64,000 nucleotides of DNA from Actinomadura spongiicola (lineage in GTDB: Bacteria > Actinomycetota > Actinomycetes > Streptosporangiales > Streptosporangiaceae): positions 682,001 to 746,000 of the forward strand of contig NZ_QVNQ01000001.1 of the NCBI RefSeq assembly GCF_003432485.1, written 5' to 3'. Position numbers and translations under genes: made by a program. The notes beneath the pieces are model-generated. The model worked only from the letters and a program-made list of their open reading frames with translations. It was not told where the DNA came from and did no database searches. Below are positions 15,745-25,052 of the stretch, piece after piece. The first letter of the stretch is position 1; each line of letters opens with the position of its first letter.

Positions 15745-17517
15745 GTGAGCACGACAACGGACGCGGACCCCGAACAGTCGGCCGGGCTCGCGAAACCCGG
15801 GGCGCTGGCACGGCTCTTCGCCCCCATCAGGCCGTATCTGATCGTGTGCGGCACCCTGTCGGCGCTGTCGGCGGCGGCGGGGATCGTGCCCTACATCGCC
15901 GCCGCCGAGATAGCGCGGATCATGCTCGACGATCCGGCGGGGTCGGCCGCCGCGGTCTGGACCTGGGTCGGCGTCGGCGCCGCCGGTGCCGCCCTGTGGC
16001 TGGTGCTGCTGGTCCAGTCGTCCCGGGTGGGGCACTACGCGGACGCGGCGATCCTGCACTCCTTGCGTACGCGGATCGTGCGCCACCTCGGCGCCCTGCC
16101 GTTGGGCTGGTTCCGATCCGTGGGCTCCGGCCGGGTCAAGCGGGCGATGACGGGCGACCTGGAGGAGATGCACGAGGTCATCGCCCACGCCCTGGGGCAG
16201 CTGACCGGCGCGGTCACGGTGATGGCCGTCGCGGCGGGCTACCTGTTCTTCGTGGACGTCCCCATGGCGCTGGTCGTGCTGGCGGTCTTGGGCCTGATGG
16301 GGATCTCCTACCGCGTCTCGATGCGGTCCATGACGGCCCATGTGAACCGGCTCATCACCGCCGAGGGACGGATCAGCGCCGCAAGCGTCGAGTACGCGGA
16401 CGGCATCCAGGTGGTCAAGGCGTTCGGAACCGGCGGCCAGGTCATGCGCCGCTTCGACGACGCCGTGGACGAGTACGCCGAGGCGTTCGCGGCGTGGGTC
16501 TCCGAGGTGCGGTACAGCTCGGCGATGACGCGGCTGCTCGGCTCGGAGATGGCGGTCCTCACCGCCGTGACCGCCGCCGGGTCGGTCTTCATCGCCCACG
16601 GGTCGCTCACCGTGGCGGGCCTGGTGGCGTTCCTGGTGGTCGCGGTCGGGCTCCCGGCCTCGGTACTCCCGGCAGTGTCCGCCGCCCAGGGAGTGCGCAA
16701 GGGACGGATGGGCGCGGCCAACATCGAACGATTGCTCTCCCGTCCGCCGCTTCCCGAGCCCGACCGCCCACAGGTACCGGCCCGTCACGACGTCGAGCTC
16801 GACCACGTCTCGTTCACCTACGACGGGAAGACCCGCGCGGTCGAGGACGTCAGCGCCGTCTGCCCGATGGGCCGGGTGACCGCGATCGTGGGACCGTCCG
16901 GAGCCGGAAAGACGACGCTCGCGAGCCTGCTGCCGCGCTTCTACGACGTGACGAGCGGTTCGATCCGCATCGGCGGTGTCGACGTGCGCTCGATCCCGTC
17001 GGCGGAACTGTTGAGGTCGATGTCGCTCGTGTTCCAGGACGTCGCGTTGCTGCGCGACAGCGTGGCGGAGAACATCCGCATCGGCCGCCCCGGCGCCGAC
17101 GACGCGGCCGTCCGCCGCGCCGCCGAAGCCGCGCACGTCCACGACGTGATCGAGCGGCTGCCGGACGGATACGACACGCTGCTCGACGCGGGCGGCGGCC
17201 GACTGTCCGGTGGTGAGCGGCAGCGGTTGACGATCGCGCGGGCGATCCTGTCCGGGGCGCCGATCGTCGTCCTGGACGAGGCGACCGCGGCGCTCGACCC
17301 CGACAGCGAGGCGGCCGTCCAGGACGCCCTGGCCACCCTGGCGACCGGCAAGACCGTGATCGTGATCGCCCACCGGCTGCACACGATCGCCGGAGCCGAC
17401 CAGATCCTCGTCCTCGACCGCGGCCGGCTGGTCGAGCGGGGCGCCCATGACGAACTGCTCGCCCGCGACGGCCTGTACGCCCGGATGTGGGCCGCGCAGG
17501 AAGGGGTACTCGCATGA
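15745..17517 (+). CDS. ABC transporter, fused membrane and ATPase domains (first half of a heterodimer)
   Basis: A 590-residue half-transporter of the exporter fold. Residues 30-320 hold six membrane segments (YLIVCGTLSALSAAAGIVPY first). The ATPase has Walker A GPSGAGKTTLASLL, signature LSGGERQRLTIARAI and Walker B IVVLDEATAALD. The GTG start follows GGAGGAG. It is translationally coupled (ATGA) to a second half-transporter. Pairs like this include drug exporters and also the siderophore importers IrtAB and YbtPQ; an iron-box-like sequence in the promoter favours iron-siderophore transport. No siderophore-interacting domain is fused to it. The substrate is inference. Confidence 0.85.
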   Translation: MSTTTDADPEQSAGLAKPGALARLFAPIRPYLIVCGTLSALSAAAGIVPYIAAAEIARIMLDDPAGSAAAVWTWVGVGAAGAALWLVLLVQSSRVGHYADAAILHSLRTRIVRHLGALPLGWFRSVGSGRVKRAMTGDLEEMHEVIAHALGQLTGAVTVMAVAAGYLFFVDVPMALVVLAVLGLMGISYRVSMRSMTAHVNRLITAEGRISAASVEYADGIQVVKAFGTGGQVMRRFDDAVDEYAEAFAAWVSEVRYSSAMTRLLGSEMAVLTAVTAAGSVFIAHGSLTVAGLVAFLVVAVGLPASVLPAVSAAQGVRKGRMGAANIERLLSRPPLPEPDRPQVPARHDVELDHVSFTYDGKTRAVEDVSAVCPMGRVTAIVGPSGAGKTTLASLLPRFYDVTSGSIRIGGVDVRSIPSAELLRSMSLVFQDVALLRDSVAENIRIGRPGADDAAVRRAAEAAHVHDVIERLPDGYDTLLDAGGGRLSGGERQRLTIARAILSGAPIVVLDEATAALDPDSEAAVQDALATLATGKTVIVIAHRLHTIAGADQILVLDRGRLVERGAHDELLARDGLYARMWAAQEGVLA

Positions 17518-19256
17518 TCCGCAGGCTCTACCGGCTGTGGCCCGACCCCCGGCTGCTGGCCCGGCTGTGGTCGCTCACCGCGGCACAGGCCGTTCTGCAA
17601 GGACTGTTGCTCGGCCTGCTCGTCCCGATCCTGCACGCCGTCGTCCGACCCGAACCCGACATCGCCGAGGCGACGCCGTGGCTCGTGCTCGGCACGATCG
17701 GCGCGGCCGTCTACGGGTCACTGAGCGTCATCGCCGACCCCGTGGGGTACGCGGCGGGCGGCAGGCTCGCCGCTCAGCTCCGGAAACGGCTGATGCGCCA
17801 CGTGAGCACACTGCCGCTCGGCTGGTTCACCGCGAACAACAAGGCGCGTCTCGCGCGGGGAGTGACCGCCGACGTGGGCGACGCCGCGCACCTCGCCGTG
17901 GTGATCGGCAACCCGATCATCACCTCGACGCTGCTGCCCGCCACCGTCGTGGCCGTCACGTTCGCCGTCGAATGGCGGGTGGCGCTGCTGCTGTGCGCGA
18001 TCGCGCTGGCCGCCTCCTGGACGCTGCGGCGGGCCGCGCGGGTCACCGCCGAGGCCGAGATCGAGTTGGAGCGCGCGTCGGCCGACATCGCCGGTCGCGC
18101 GATCGAACTCGGGCAGGCCCAGCCCGTCCTGCGCGCCGCCGGTCACGCCGACGGCACACCCCGGATGCGCGCCGCGCTGGACGAGCACCGCGCGACCTAC
18201 CGGAAGGGCATGGCACGCGCACGCCGCCCGTTCTTCGTCTACACCGGTGTGATCGCGGGCGGGTTCGTCGCCGTGCTCGCCCTGGTCGCCGGGCTCCTGC
18301 TCGGCGAACACGTCGAGGTCGCCGAGGCGATCGCCCTGCTCGTGCTGGCCGCCCGTTTCCTCCAGCCGCTCGGCAACCTCATCGACCTCGTCGGCGCCCT
18401 GCGCGCCATGACCAACAAGATCACCCGTATCGAGGAGATCCTGGCCACTCCCGCGCTGCCCGTCCCGACCGAGCCCGTGTCCGGAATCGGCGGGCCCGAC
18501 ATCGAACTCTCCGGCGTCACGTTCACCTACCCCGGCGGTGAGGCGCCCGCGTTGCGGGACGTGTCGGTCCGCTGCCGGGCGGGCACCACCACCGCGCTGG
18601 TCGGACCGTCCGGCTCCGGGAAGACGACGGTGACCCGGCTCATCGCCCGGTTCTTCGACGTGGACGCGGGCACGGTGCGCGTCGGCGGCGTCGACGTCCG
18701 CGAACTCGACCCGGAAGTGCTCCTCGATGAGATCGCCATCGTCTTCCAGGACGTCTACCTGTTCGACGACACCATCGAGAACAACCTGCGCCTCGCCCGC
18801 CCGGACGCGACGTGGGACGAACTCCACGACGTCGCCCGCGCGGCCCGGCTCGACGAGGTGATCGAACGCCTCCCCGCCGGCTGGGACACCCGCGTCGGCG
18901 AGGGCGGGGCCCAGCTGTCCGGCGGTGAACGCCAGCGCGTCGCGATCGCCCGCGCGATGCTCAAACGGGCGCGCGTCGTGCTCGTCGACGAGGCCGCCTC
19001 CGCGCTCGACCCCGAGAACGAGGCCGCGATCACCCGGGCCATCGCCAACCTCGGCGCCGACCCGGACCGCACGATCATCGTGATCGCGCACCGTCCCGCC
19101 ACCCTCGCCGCCGCCGACCACGTGGTCTCGCTCGACGCCGGCCGGGTCGCCGAGTCCGGCACCCCCGCGGAACTGCTGCGCGGCGGCGGGACGTTCGCGC
19201 GCATCAGCCGGCAGTCCGAACGGTCCCGGCACTGGCGCATCGCCAACCGCGGCTGA
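17514..19256 (+). CDS. ABC transporter, fused membrane and ATPase domains (second half of a heterodimer)
   Basis: A 580-residue partner of the preceding protein, starting at the ATG in the ATGA overlap. An upstream in-frame ATG at 17487 is less likely. The N-terminal membrane domain (AQAVLQGLLLGLLVPILHAV and five further segments) is followed by an ATPase with Walker A GPSGSGKTTVTRLI, signature [15 protein letters not shown] and Walker B VVLVDEAASALD. Both halves have consensus ATPase motifs, so I see no sign of a degenerate site. The gene ends only 15 bp from the end of the convergent peptide-transport operon, with no room for an ordinary terminator between them. Confidence 0.85.
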   Translation: MIRRLYRLWPDPRLLARLWSLTAAQAVLQGLLLGLLVPILHAVVRPEPDIAEATPWLVLGTIGAAVYGSLSVIADPVGYAAGGRLAAQLRKRLMRHVSTLPLGWFTANNKARLARGVTADVGDAAHLAVVIGNPIITSTLLPATVVAVTFAVEWRVALLLCAIALAASWTLRRAARVTAEAEIELERASADIAGRAIELGQAQPVLRAAGHADGTPRMRAALDEHRATYRKGMARARRPFFVYTGVIAGGFVAVLALVAGLLLGEHVEVAEAIALLVLAARFLQPLGNLIDLVGALRAMTNKITRIEEILATPALPVPTEPVSGIGGPDIELSGVTFTYPGGEAPALRDVSVRCRAGTTTALVGPSGSGKTTVTRLIARFFDVDAGTVRVGGVDVRELDPEVLLDEIAIVFQDVYLFDDTIENNLRLARPDATWDELHDVARAARLDEVIERLPAGWDTRVGEGGAQLSGGERQRVAIARAMLKRARVVLVDEAASALDPENEAAITRAIANLGADPDRTIIVIAHRPATLAAADHVVSLDAGRVAESGTPAELLRGGGTFARISRQSERSRHWRIANRG

Positions 19257-19271
19257 ACGCGCCGTCCCGGG

Positions 19272-21056
19272 TCAGCCGGTGAGGTCGCTCGTCTCGGAGT
19301 CGGGCCGGTCGACGTCGAGGGTGTCGGCGAGGAGACCGCGGGTGTAGGGGTGTTGCGGGCCGTTGAGGACCGACTCGACCGCACCCGACTCCACGACGCG
19401 GCCCTGGCTCAGCACGACGACACGGTCACCGATGCTGCGCACGACGGCGAGGTTGTGCGTAATGAAGATCATGCTCAGGCCGTCGTCCTGGAGCGACCGG
19501 AGCAGCTCGACCACGGAGGCCTGGACGGAGACGTCCAGTCCCGAGGTGACCTCGTCGCAGATCAGCAGCGAAGGGTTGCAGGCGAGGGCGCGGGCGATCG
19601 CCACCCGCTGGCGCTGACCGCCCGACAGCTCGGCCGGGTAGCGGTCCGCGAGCCGCCACGGGATCTCCACCCGCTCCAGGGCCTCCTGCGCCTTGGTGCG
19701 GGCGGCCTTGCCCCGGTCCCCGTAGAAGTGCCGCAGCGGCACCATCACCGCGGTCGCGATGGTCTCGCGGGGGTTCAGGGAACCGTAGGGGTTCTGGAAG
19801 ACGTACTGCATCTGCTGCTTGATCGCCTTGGACCGGTCACGCAGCCGCGGGGGAAGCGGCTCGCCGTTCATCTCGAACCCGCCGGTCTGGTCCTCGTGGA
19901 GCCCGATCAGGCAGCGGGACATGGTCGTCTTGCCGCTGCCCGACTCGCCCACGACCCCCACGCACTCGCCGGGAGCGACGTCGAAGGAGATGTCGTACAG
20001 GACCTGCGACCGCCCGTAGGAGGCGTTCAGATTCCGCACGCTGAGGACGGACGTCTTCTCCTCCCTGCCCTCGACGAGTCGCAGGGGCTCCTTGACCTGG
20101 CCCGTCCGGTTCTTCCGCACGTGGTCGACGCGGATACAGCGCGCCTCACCGCCCGCGGACGTGGCGACCATCGGGGGCGGGGCCTCGCGGCACCGGTCCT
20201 CGACGAACCCGCAGCGGTCCGCGAACACGCAACCGTCGAACTTGGTCCCCGGCGCGGGCGCCCGGCCGGGAATGGCGACGAGCGCCAACCGCTGGCGCGT
20301 CGACGGCACCGAGTCGAGCAGCGCGATGGAGTAGGGGTGCGCGGCGGACTGCAACACCTCCTCGTGCGTCCCCGTCTCCAGAATCTTCCCGGCGTACATC
20401 ACGGTCACCAGGTCGCCGACCGTCCCGACGACGGCGAGGTCGTGCGAGACGAAGACGGCGGCCATGCCGTTGTCCGCGCAGAGCTGGGCGACCATCTCCA
20501 GGACCCTCGCCTGGGTGGAGACGTCCAGACCGGTCGTCGGCTCGTCGAAGACGATCAGTTTCGGCTTCTTCGCCACGGCCATGGCGATCGCCACGCGCTG
20601 CTGCTGGCCGCCCGACAACTCCTGGGGGTGACGGCGCAGGAACGCGTCGTCCGAGGGCAGGCCGACGGTTTCGAGGACCTCGCGGATTCGCGGCAGGTTC
20701 TCCTTCTTGTCGCCGATCAGTCCCTCGGTCAGCTGGGTGCCGATCCGCATCGCCGGGTTCAGCGCCGTCGCCGGGTCCTGGGGCACGAAGCCGATCAGCT
20801 TCTTGCGCGCCTCGCGCAGGTCGTTCGGCGCGAGCGAGAGCAGGTCGACATCGCCCACCACGACCTTGCCGCCGACGATGTTCGCGCCCTTCTTGGCGAA
20901 GCCGAGCAGCGCGAGCCCGACCGTGCTCTTGCCCGAGCCCGACTCGCCGACCAGGCCCATGACCTGGCCGCTCTCCAGACTGAACGACACATCGTCGACG
21001 ATGACACTGCCGTCGTCGAGCGCCACGGTGAGGCCGGTGACTTCGACCGCCTTCAT
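19272..21056 (-). CDS. Peptide/nickel-type ABC transporter ATPase, DppD-DppF fusion
   Basis: A 594-residue protein with two complete ATPase domains. The first (residues 1-260) has [28 protein letters not shown] and [12 protein letters not shown], then the Cys-containing oligopeptide-transport C-terminal segment ([14 protein letters not shown]). The second (about 345-594) has [29 protein letters not shown] and [12 protein letters not shown]. In most systems these are separate subunits (DppD and DppF or OppD and OppF). The start is the ATG at 21056, overlapping the permease stop (ATGA). It powers uptake through the DppC- and DppB-like proteins upstream. Confidence 0.9.
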   Translation of the reverse strand: MKAVEVTGLTVALDDGSVIVDDVSFSLESGQVMGLVGESGSGKSTVGLALLGFAKKGANIVGGKVVVGDVDLLSLAPNDLREARKKLIGFVPQDPATALNPAMRIGTQLTEGLIGDKKENLPRIREVLETVGLPSDDAFLRRHPQELSGGQQQRVAIAMAVAKKPKLIVFDEPTTGLDVSTQARVLEMVAQLCADNGMAAVFVSHDLAVVGTVGDLVTVMYAGKILETGTHEEVLQSAAHPYSIALLDSVPSTRQRLALVAIPGRAPAPGTKFDGCVFADRCGFVEDRCREAPPPMVATSAGGEARCIRVDHVRKNRTGQVKEPLRLVEGREEKTSVLSVRNLNASYGRSQVLYDISFDVAPGECVGVVGESGSGKTTMSRCLIGLHEDQTGGFEMNGEPLPPRLRDRSKAIKQQMQYVFQNPYGSLNPRETIATAVMVPLRHFYGDRGKAARTKAQEALERVEIPWRLADRYPAELSGGQRQRVAIARALACNPSLLICDEVTSGLDVSVQASVVELLRSLQDDGLSMIFITHNLAVVRSIGDRVVVLSQGRVVESGAVESVLNGPQHPYTRGLLADTLDVDRPDSETSDLTG

Positions 21057-21928
21057 GAACGAGCCCCTTCGGTGCGGCCGATCACGCGTGCGGCGCCCTC
21101 GGCGAAAAGGTTGCCGCCGATCGTGAACAGGGCGACGCAGGCGGCGGGAATGAGGACGGCGAGCGGCTGGATGGCGAGACCGTCCTTGTTCTCGCTGACC
21201 ATGAGGCCCCAGTCCGCGTCGGGCGGCTGGACGCCGAACCCGAGGAAGCTCAGGGAGGCGAGGCCGACGACCGACCACATGAGCCGGAGCCCGATCTCGA
21301 CCATGAGCGGGGAGGTCACGCTCGGCAGCACCTCCCGCATGAGGATGTGGCGGGACGACAGCCCGATCGTCCGCGCCCACATGACGTGTTCGCGGCGCAT
21401 CACCGGACGGGCCGCGCCGCGCATGACACGCGCCATGCCGGGGGTGAGACCGATCGCCACGAGGACCACCAGGATCCACCGGCTCGGTCCGACCATCGAG
21501 ATGAACAGGATCGCCATGATGATCGTCGGGAAGGTCAGCAGGACGTCCACGACCCGCATCAGCAGCGTGTCGACGATCCCGCCCGCGAAGGCCGCGACCA
21601 GCCCGATGGCGGTTCCGAGGATCACGCCGCCGGCGGTGGCGGCGATGCCCATCCACGTCAGGTTGATGCCGCCGCTGAGGATGCGGGAGACGATGTCCCG
21701 GCCCAGCGAGTCGGCGCCGAGCAGCAGGCCGTCACCGGGCGAGGCGTACGGCTTCGCGATGACCGCGGTCGGCGAGTGCGGTGTGAGAAAGGGACCGATG
21801 ATCGCGAAGAGGATCATCGTGACCAACATGATCAACCCGAGCCGGGTCTGCTTCGAGGTCAGGACGCGGCGGGTGAGGTTCTGGGGTGGAGCCTGAACAC
21901 CCTGCTCCGTGGGTCGCGTTCGGATCAT
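21053..21928 (-). CDS. Peptide-type ABC transporter permease, DppC-like
   Basis: A 291-residue permease with a cytoplasmic N-terminus of about 30 residues and six membrane segments (LGLIMLVTMILFAIIGPFLT first). GADSLGRDIVSRILSGGI is the signature of the DppC/OppC N-terminal region, and the EAA-like loop is at RTIGLSSRHILMREVLPSVT. The gene lies 21 bp after the DppB-like gene and overlaps the ATPase start by 4 bp, so all are one transcript. The substrate may be a peptide, nickel complex or another organic molecule. Confidence 0.9.
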   Translation of the reverse strand: MIRTRPTEQGVQAPPQNLTRRVLTSKQTRLGLIMLVTMILFAIIGPFLTPHSPTAVIAKPYASPGDGLLLGADSLGRDIVSRILSGGINLTWMGIAATAGGVILGTAIGLVAAFAGGIVDTLLMRVVDVLLTFPTIIMAILFISMVGPSRWILVVLVAIGLTPGMARVMRGAARPVMRREHVMWARTIGLSSRHILMREVLPSVTSPLMVEIGLRLMWSVVGLASLSFLGFGVQPPDADWGLMVSENKDGLAIQPLAVLIPAACVALFTIGGNLFAEGAARVIGRTEGARS

Positions 21929-21949
21929 GGCCGCACGCTCCTTCTTTGG

Positions 21950-22960
21950 TCAGCGGGACTTGTTCAGGGTTCCGAGCACGTCGGCGAGTTGGTTGAAGCA
22001 GAAGAACGCGGCCGCCATCAGCATGATGATGGCCTGGATCATCGGCAGGTCGTGGCCGGCGACGGCGTCCACGAGCGCCGAGCCGATGCCTGGATACGCG
22101 AACAGGTACTCGATGACGACCGAGCCCGCGATGGTGTAGGCGGCCATGATGCTCGCCGCCGGGATGCTGGGCGCGAGCGCGTTCGGCAGCGCGTGCCGGA
22201 ACAGGATCCGCCGCATCGACAGGCCCTTCAGCATCGCGAGCTGGACGTACTCGCTCTCCATCACGTCGATGAAGGAGACGCGCACGAGCCGCGAGAGGTA
22301 GGTGACCCCGACGAGCACCATGACGGCCAGCGGCATCACGAGCTCCTGCGGATGCTGCCAGGGCGCGTCACCCGGCGGGATCAGCGAGACCGGGGGCAGC
22401 ACCTTGAAGACGACCGTGCCGAACAGGGCGACCACGAGGCTGCCGAGGACGAAGTCGGGCGTCGCCGTCACGATGAGCGAGACACCCAGGTAGGACCGGT
22501 CCAAGAGCTTGTCCCGAAAGACGGCCGCGAGCAGGCCGACCAGCAGGGACAGCGGAAGGATGAGGACCATCGCCATCACGGTCAGCGTCGCGGAGTTGAA
22601 GATCCGCTCCGAGAGAAGCTCGGACACGGGCTGGCCGCTGACCAGCGAGTTGCCCATGTTGCCGGTGAGGACGTTGCGCAGCCAGTCCCAGTACTGGCTG
22701 AACAGCGGCTGGTCGAGCCCGAGGTTCTTGTTCAGCTGGGCCACCTGGTCGGCGGTCGCCGAGGGCCCGAGGATGATCTTCGCGACATCGCCCGGCATCG
22801 TCTGCGTCGCCACGAAGACGATGACGGAGATGCACCACAAGGTCACCAGGCCCATCAGCGCACGCCGGGCGATCAGCCACGCGAGGGCGGTCCGCCGCGA
22901 GCGGTCCGGGGTCGGGGCGGCCTTGACCGCGCCGTCGGTCGTCGTCGTCTCAATAGCCAT
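21950..22960 (-). CDS. Peptide-type ABC transporter permease, DppB-like
   Basis: A 336-residue permease. The first membrane segment (RALMGLVTLWCISVIVFVAT) leads to the DppB motif MPGDVAKIILG, then LNKNLGLDQPLFSQYWDWL and the EAA-like loop AMLKGLSMRRILFRHALPNA. I chose the ATG at 22960 (MAIETTTTDG); the frame is open further up to 23089 but that part is Arg-rich and unlike the family. It is separated from the binding protein gene by 220 bp with a strong hairpin. Confidence 0.88.
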   Translation of the reverse strand: MAIETTTTDGAVKAAPTPDRSRRTALAWLIARRALMGLVTLWCISVIVFVATQTMPGDVAKIILGPSATADQVAQLNKNLGLDQPLFSQYWDWLRNVLTGNMGNSLVSGQPVSELLSERIFNSATLTVMAMVLILPLSLLVGLLAAVFRDKLLDRSYLGVSLIVTATPDFVLGSLVVALFGTVVFKVLPPVSLIPPGDAPWQHPQELVMPLAVMVLVGVTYLSRLVRVSFIDVMESEYVQLAMLKGLSMRRILFRHALPNALAPSIPAASIMAAYTIAGSVVIEYLFAYPGIGSALVDAVAGHDLPMIQAIIMLMAAAFFCFNQLADVLGTLNKSR

Positions 22961-23110
22961 TGCAGCAATCCCGTTCAACGTGTCCGGTCGTCGTCTTGGC
23001 TGGGGGTGTCGGCTCGATTCCGTCCGGTCTGAGCGACGCCCAGCACGCCTTACGGCTCGGAGGGTCCTGAGCGGACACTCCCCAGCCATGACGCCGTGCC
23101 GGTGGAACGT

Positions 23111-23154
23111 GGAGCCGCCTCCTCGCGATCTCGATGTCGGAGGAGGCGAGCTCC
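23111..23154 (-). terminator. Intercistronic hairpin between binding protein and permease genes
   Basis: GGAGCCGCCTCCTC (23111-23124) pairs with GAGGAGGCGAGCTCC (23140-23154), 14 pairs with one bulge around a 15-base loop. There is no T-run after it on the minus strand, so it may act as a partial terminator or RNA-stabilising element that keeps the binding protein more abundant than the permeases. Confidence 0.45.
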
Positions 23155-23180
23155 GGTTCTGGTGACACCGCCTTACCTGC

Positions 23181-24725
23181 TCATTGGTCGATGGTGACCT
23201 TGCGGAAGTCGTACAGGTTCCCCGAGGGGAACTCGGGGATGAGGCCGTTCACCTTCGAGGAGTACACGCTCACCGTGGGGTTCGTCGCGGTGAGGATGCT
23301 CGCGCCCCGCTCGTACTCGATCTTCTTCATCTGCTTCTCGATCTCGCACTGTTCCTGCGGGTCGGAGGTCGCGTACAGCTTCGCGGCCAGCGACTTGAAC
23401 TCCGCGTCGTTCCAGTGCGTGTGGTTGAGCACCGCGTCGTTGCTGATGATCTCGGGCACGCCCTCCAGGTAGGGACGCGTGTCGTAACCGGTGTAGAACA
23501 CCCGCTCGCCCCACTTCTCCAGGTAGGCGCCGAGCTCCATCTTCTGCACCTTGATGGTCACGCCGATCTTCTTGGCCTCCTCGGCCAGGATCTGCACGAG
23601 CTGGAGCATGCCGGGCTTGTTCGCCGCGGTCTCCAGGTTGATGCTGAGGTTCGACTTGCCCGCGTCCGCGAGCAGCTTCTTCGCCTCCTCCAGGTTCTGC
23701 TCACGCTGCGGGACGGCCGGCAGACAGCGGTTGAAGCCCGAGTGGTCGTTGGCCAGCTCACCGAGGCCGTCGAAGGCGTTGGAGAGCGCCAGCTTACGGT
23801 TCATGATCAGCCGCATCGCCTGGCGGACGCGCACGTCCTTGAAGGGCTCGGTGTCGGCGCGCATGCCGATGGAGACCTTCAGGTTCACATCGCTCTTCAT
23901 GATCTTCAGACCGGGGGTCTTCTCGATCGTGCGGAGCGAGGTCTGCAGGATGTTGGAGCTGGCGTCGATCTGGCGGCCGATCAGCGCGTTGGTCGAGGCC
24001 TCCGCGGTCTTGAAGCTGATGATCTTGACCTGGTCGACCTTGGGCTTCTCGCCCCAGTAGCCGTCGAACCTCTTGACGAGCGTCTCCCGCCCGGGGCTGA
24101 ACGAGACGAGCTGGAACGGGCCCGTTCCCATCGCCTGCTCGGGCTTGGAGTCCTTCTTGTAGAAGATGATGTTGCTGTTGGTGACGGCGAACTCGAACGG
24201 CCCGTACGGCTTGGGCAGCTTGAACTTCACCGTGAGGTCATCGACCTTCGATATCCCCTTGGGGTCCATGAAGTCGATGTAGTTGCGCTCGATCAGCGCG
24301 TTCTTCTTGTCCAGGACGCGCTGGAACACCGCGATGACGTCGTCCGCGCCGAACGTGCTCCCGTCGTGGAACTTGACGTTCGGACGGAGCTTGACGGTCC
24401 ACTCGGTGTTGTCGTCGTTGTGGGTGATGCCGGTGGCGAGCGCCCACTCGTAGCCGCCGTCCTTCTTCCGGTGGGCGAGCGGCTCGAACATCGTGGCGTT
24501 GCGGACGTAGAAGTCCTGGGATCGAAGGTTGGCGTAGGCGTCGAGGGTGGAGATCGTGCTGGCGACCACGCCCACGCGGAGCGTTCCGCCGGTCGAGGCC
24601 CCCTTCTTCTCCGACGAGCCCGATGAACATGCGGCCGCAAGGCTGATGACCAAGGCGGAGGTCACCACGGGCGCGAGCATCCGGAGATGTCTCCTCTGTC
24701 CCTTGCCTACCGATCGACTCAACAT
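23181..24725 (-). CDS. Extracellular solute-binding protein family 5, lipoprotein
   Basis: A 514-residue receptor for the peptide-type importer. The signal peptide ends in the lipobox LAAAC with lipidated Cys33, followed by a Ser/Gly-rich tether. The mature protein has the SBP_bac_5 pattern: TLRVGVVASTISTLDAYAN, WTVKLRPNVKFHDGSTFGAD and DVRVRQAMRLIMNRKLALSN. It is the first gene of its operon and diverges from a GntR-type regulator at 25053, with repeated TGTATGAC sequences between them. That layout suggests the regulator controls this importer together with the catabolic operon to the right. Confidence 0.9.
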   Translation of the reverse strand: MLSRSVGKGQRRHLRMLAPVVTSALVISLAAACSSGSSEKKGASTGGTLRVGVVASTISTLDAYANLRSQDFYVRNATMFEPLAHRKKDGGYEWALATGITHNDDNTEWTVKLRPNVKFHDGSTFGADDVIAVFQRVLDKKNALIERNYIDFMDPKGISKVDDLTVKFKLPKPYGPFEFAVTNSNIIFYKKDSKPEQAMGTGPFQLVSFSPGRETLVKRFDGYWGEKPKVDQVKIISFKTAEASTNALIGRQIDASSNILQTSLRTIEKTPGLKIMKSDVNLKVSIGMRADTEPFKDVRVRQAMRLIMNRKLALSNAFDGLGELANDHSGFNRCLPAVPQREQNLEEAKKLLADAGKSNLSINLETAANKPGMLQLVQILAEEAKKIGVTIKVQKMELGAYLEKWGERVFYTGYDTRPYLEGVPEIISNDAVLNHTHWNDAEFKSLAAKLYATSDPQEQCEIEKQMKKIEYERGASILTATNPTVSVYSSKVNGLIPEFPSGNLYDFRKVTIDQ

Positions 24726-24861
24726 CCTTCCTCCTTAGAAAGACGCTGGTACGGGTGGGATGGGAGCTCTTGCCCGGAACAAGGTCGGTGGGTGTCCGTG
24801 GCTGCCGTGCTCCGCGAACTGTGGACAGAAGGTCGTCCCGTCCGACCAAGTTTGGCTAGTT

Positions 24862-24873
24862 TGTATGACGTAC
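24862..24873. promoter_or_regulatory. Upstream GntR-type half-site
   Basis: TGTATGAC followed by GTAC repeats the half-site of the palindrome at 25013-25036. It fits six of seven key positions of the FadR-type GntR pattern T.GT...AC.A when read from 24861. It lies 137 bp upstream of the binding protein start and could serve that promoter. Confidence 0.45.
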
Positions 24874-24996
24874 GAAAGCAGACGTACTATGCCGAGTCAA
24901 TATCCAGAACCGAGATGGTCCGTCGAGAAGGCGATGAACCGGCCCTTGACCAGCAGCTTAGCCGTTCGGCTACGGTTCGGACACATCCGGTGGAGG

Positions 24997-25026
24997 TTGA
25001 CCGTGGGATTCGTGTATGACTATCTT
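24997..25026 (+). promoter_or_regulatory. Promoter of the GntR regulator gene
   Basis: TTGACC (24997-25002), an 18-bp spacer, and TATCTT (25021-25026) form a good vegetative-type promoter for the gene starting at 25053. The -10 is enclosed by the arms of the palindrome 25013-25036. Confidence 0.55.
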
Positions 25027-25036
25027 ACGTCATACA
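25013..25036. promoter_or_regulatory. Perfect inverted repeat, probable GntR operator
   Basis: TGTATGAC - 8 bp - GTCATACA: perfect 8-bp arms, with the -10 in the spacer and the regulator start codon 17 bp downstream. Binding here would exclude RNA polymerase, so autorepression is likely. Each arm contains GTxxxAC, the core of FadR/FCD-type GntR sites. Confidence 0.65.
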
Positions 25037-25052
25037 AAATCGAGGAGACAGC

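Larger units (their letters stand above)
24726..25052. other. Divergent promoter region between binding protein and GntR genes
   Basis: 327 bp without a gene. It is less GC-rich than its surroundings and holds three copies of an 8-bp operator half-site (TGTATGAC at 24862 and 25013; its reverse complement at 25029), and a further GACGTAC repeat near 24870-24887. Confidence 0.7.

Noticed and set aside
15745..19256. Calling the ABC pair a multidrug exporter
   Set aside because: The fold allows it, but an iron-box-like site in the promoter favours siderophore transport. I left the substrate open.
23184..24626. 480-codon plus-strand frame over the binding protein gene
   Set aside because: Antisense of a clear family 5 binding protein; no recognisable content.
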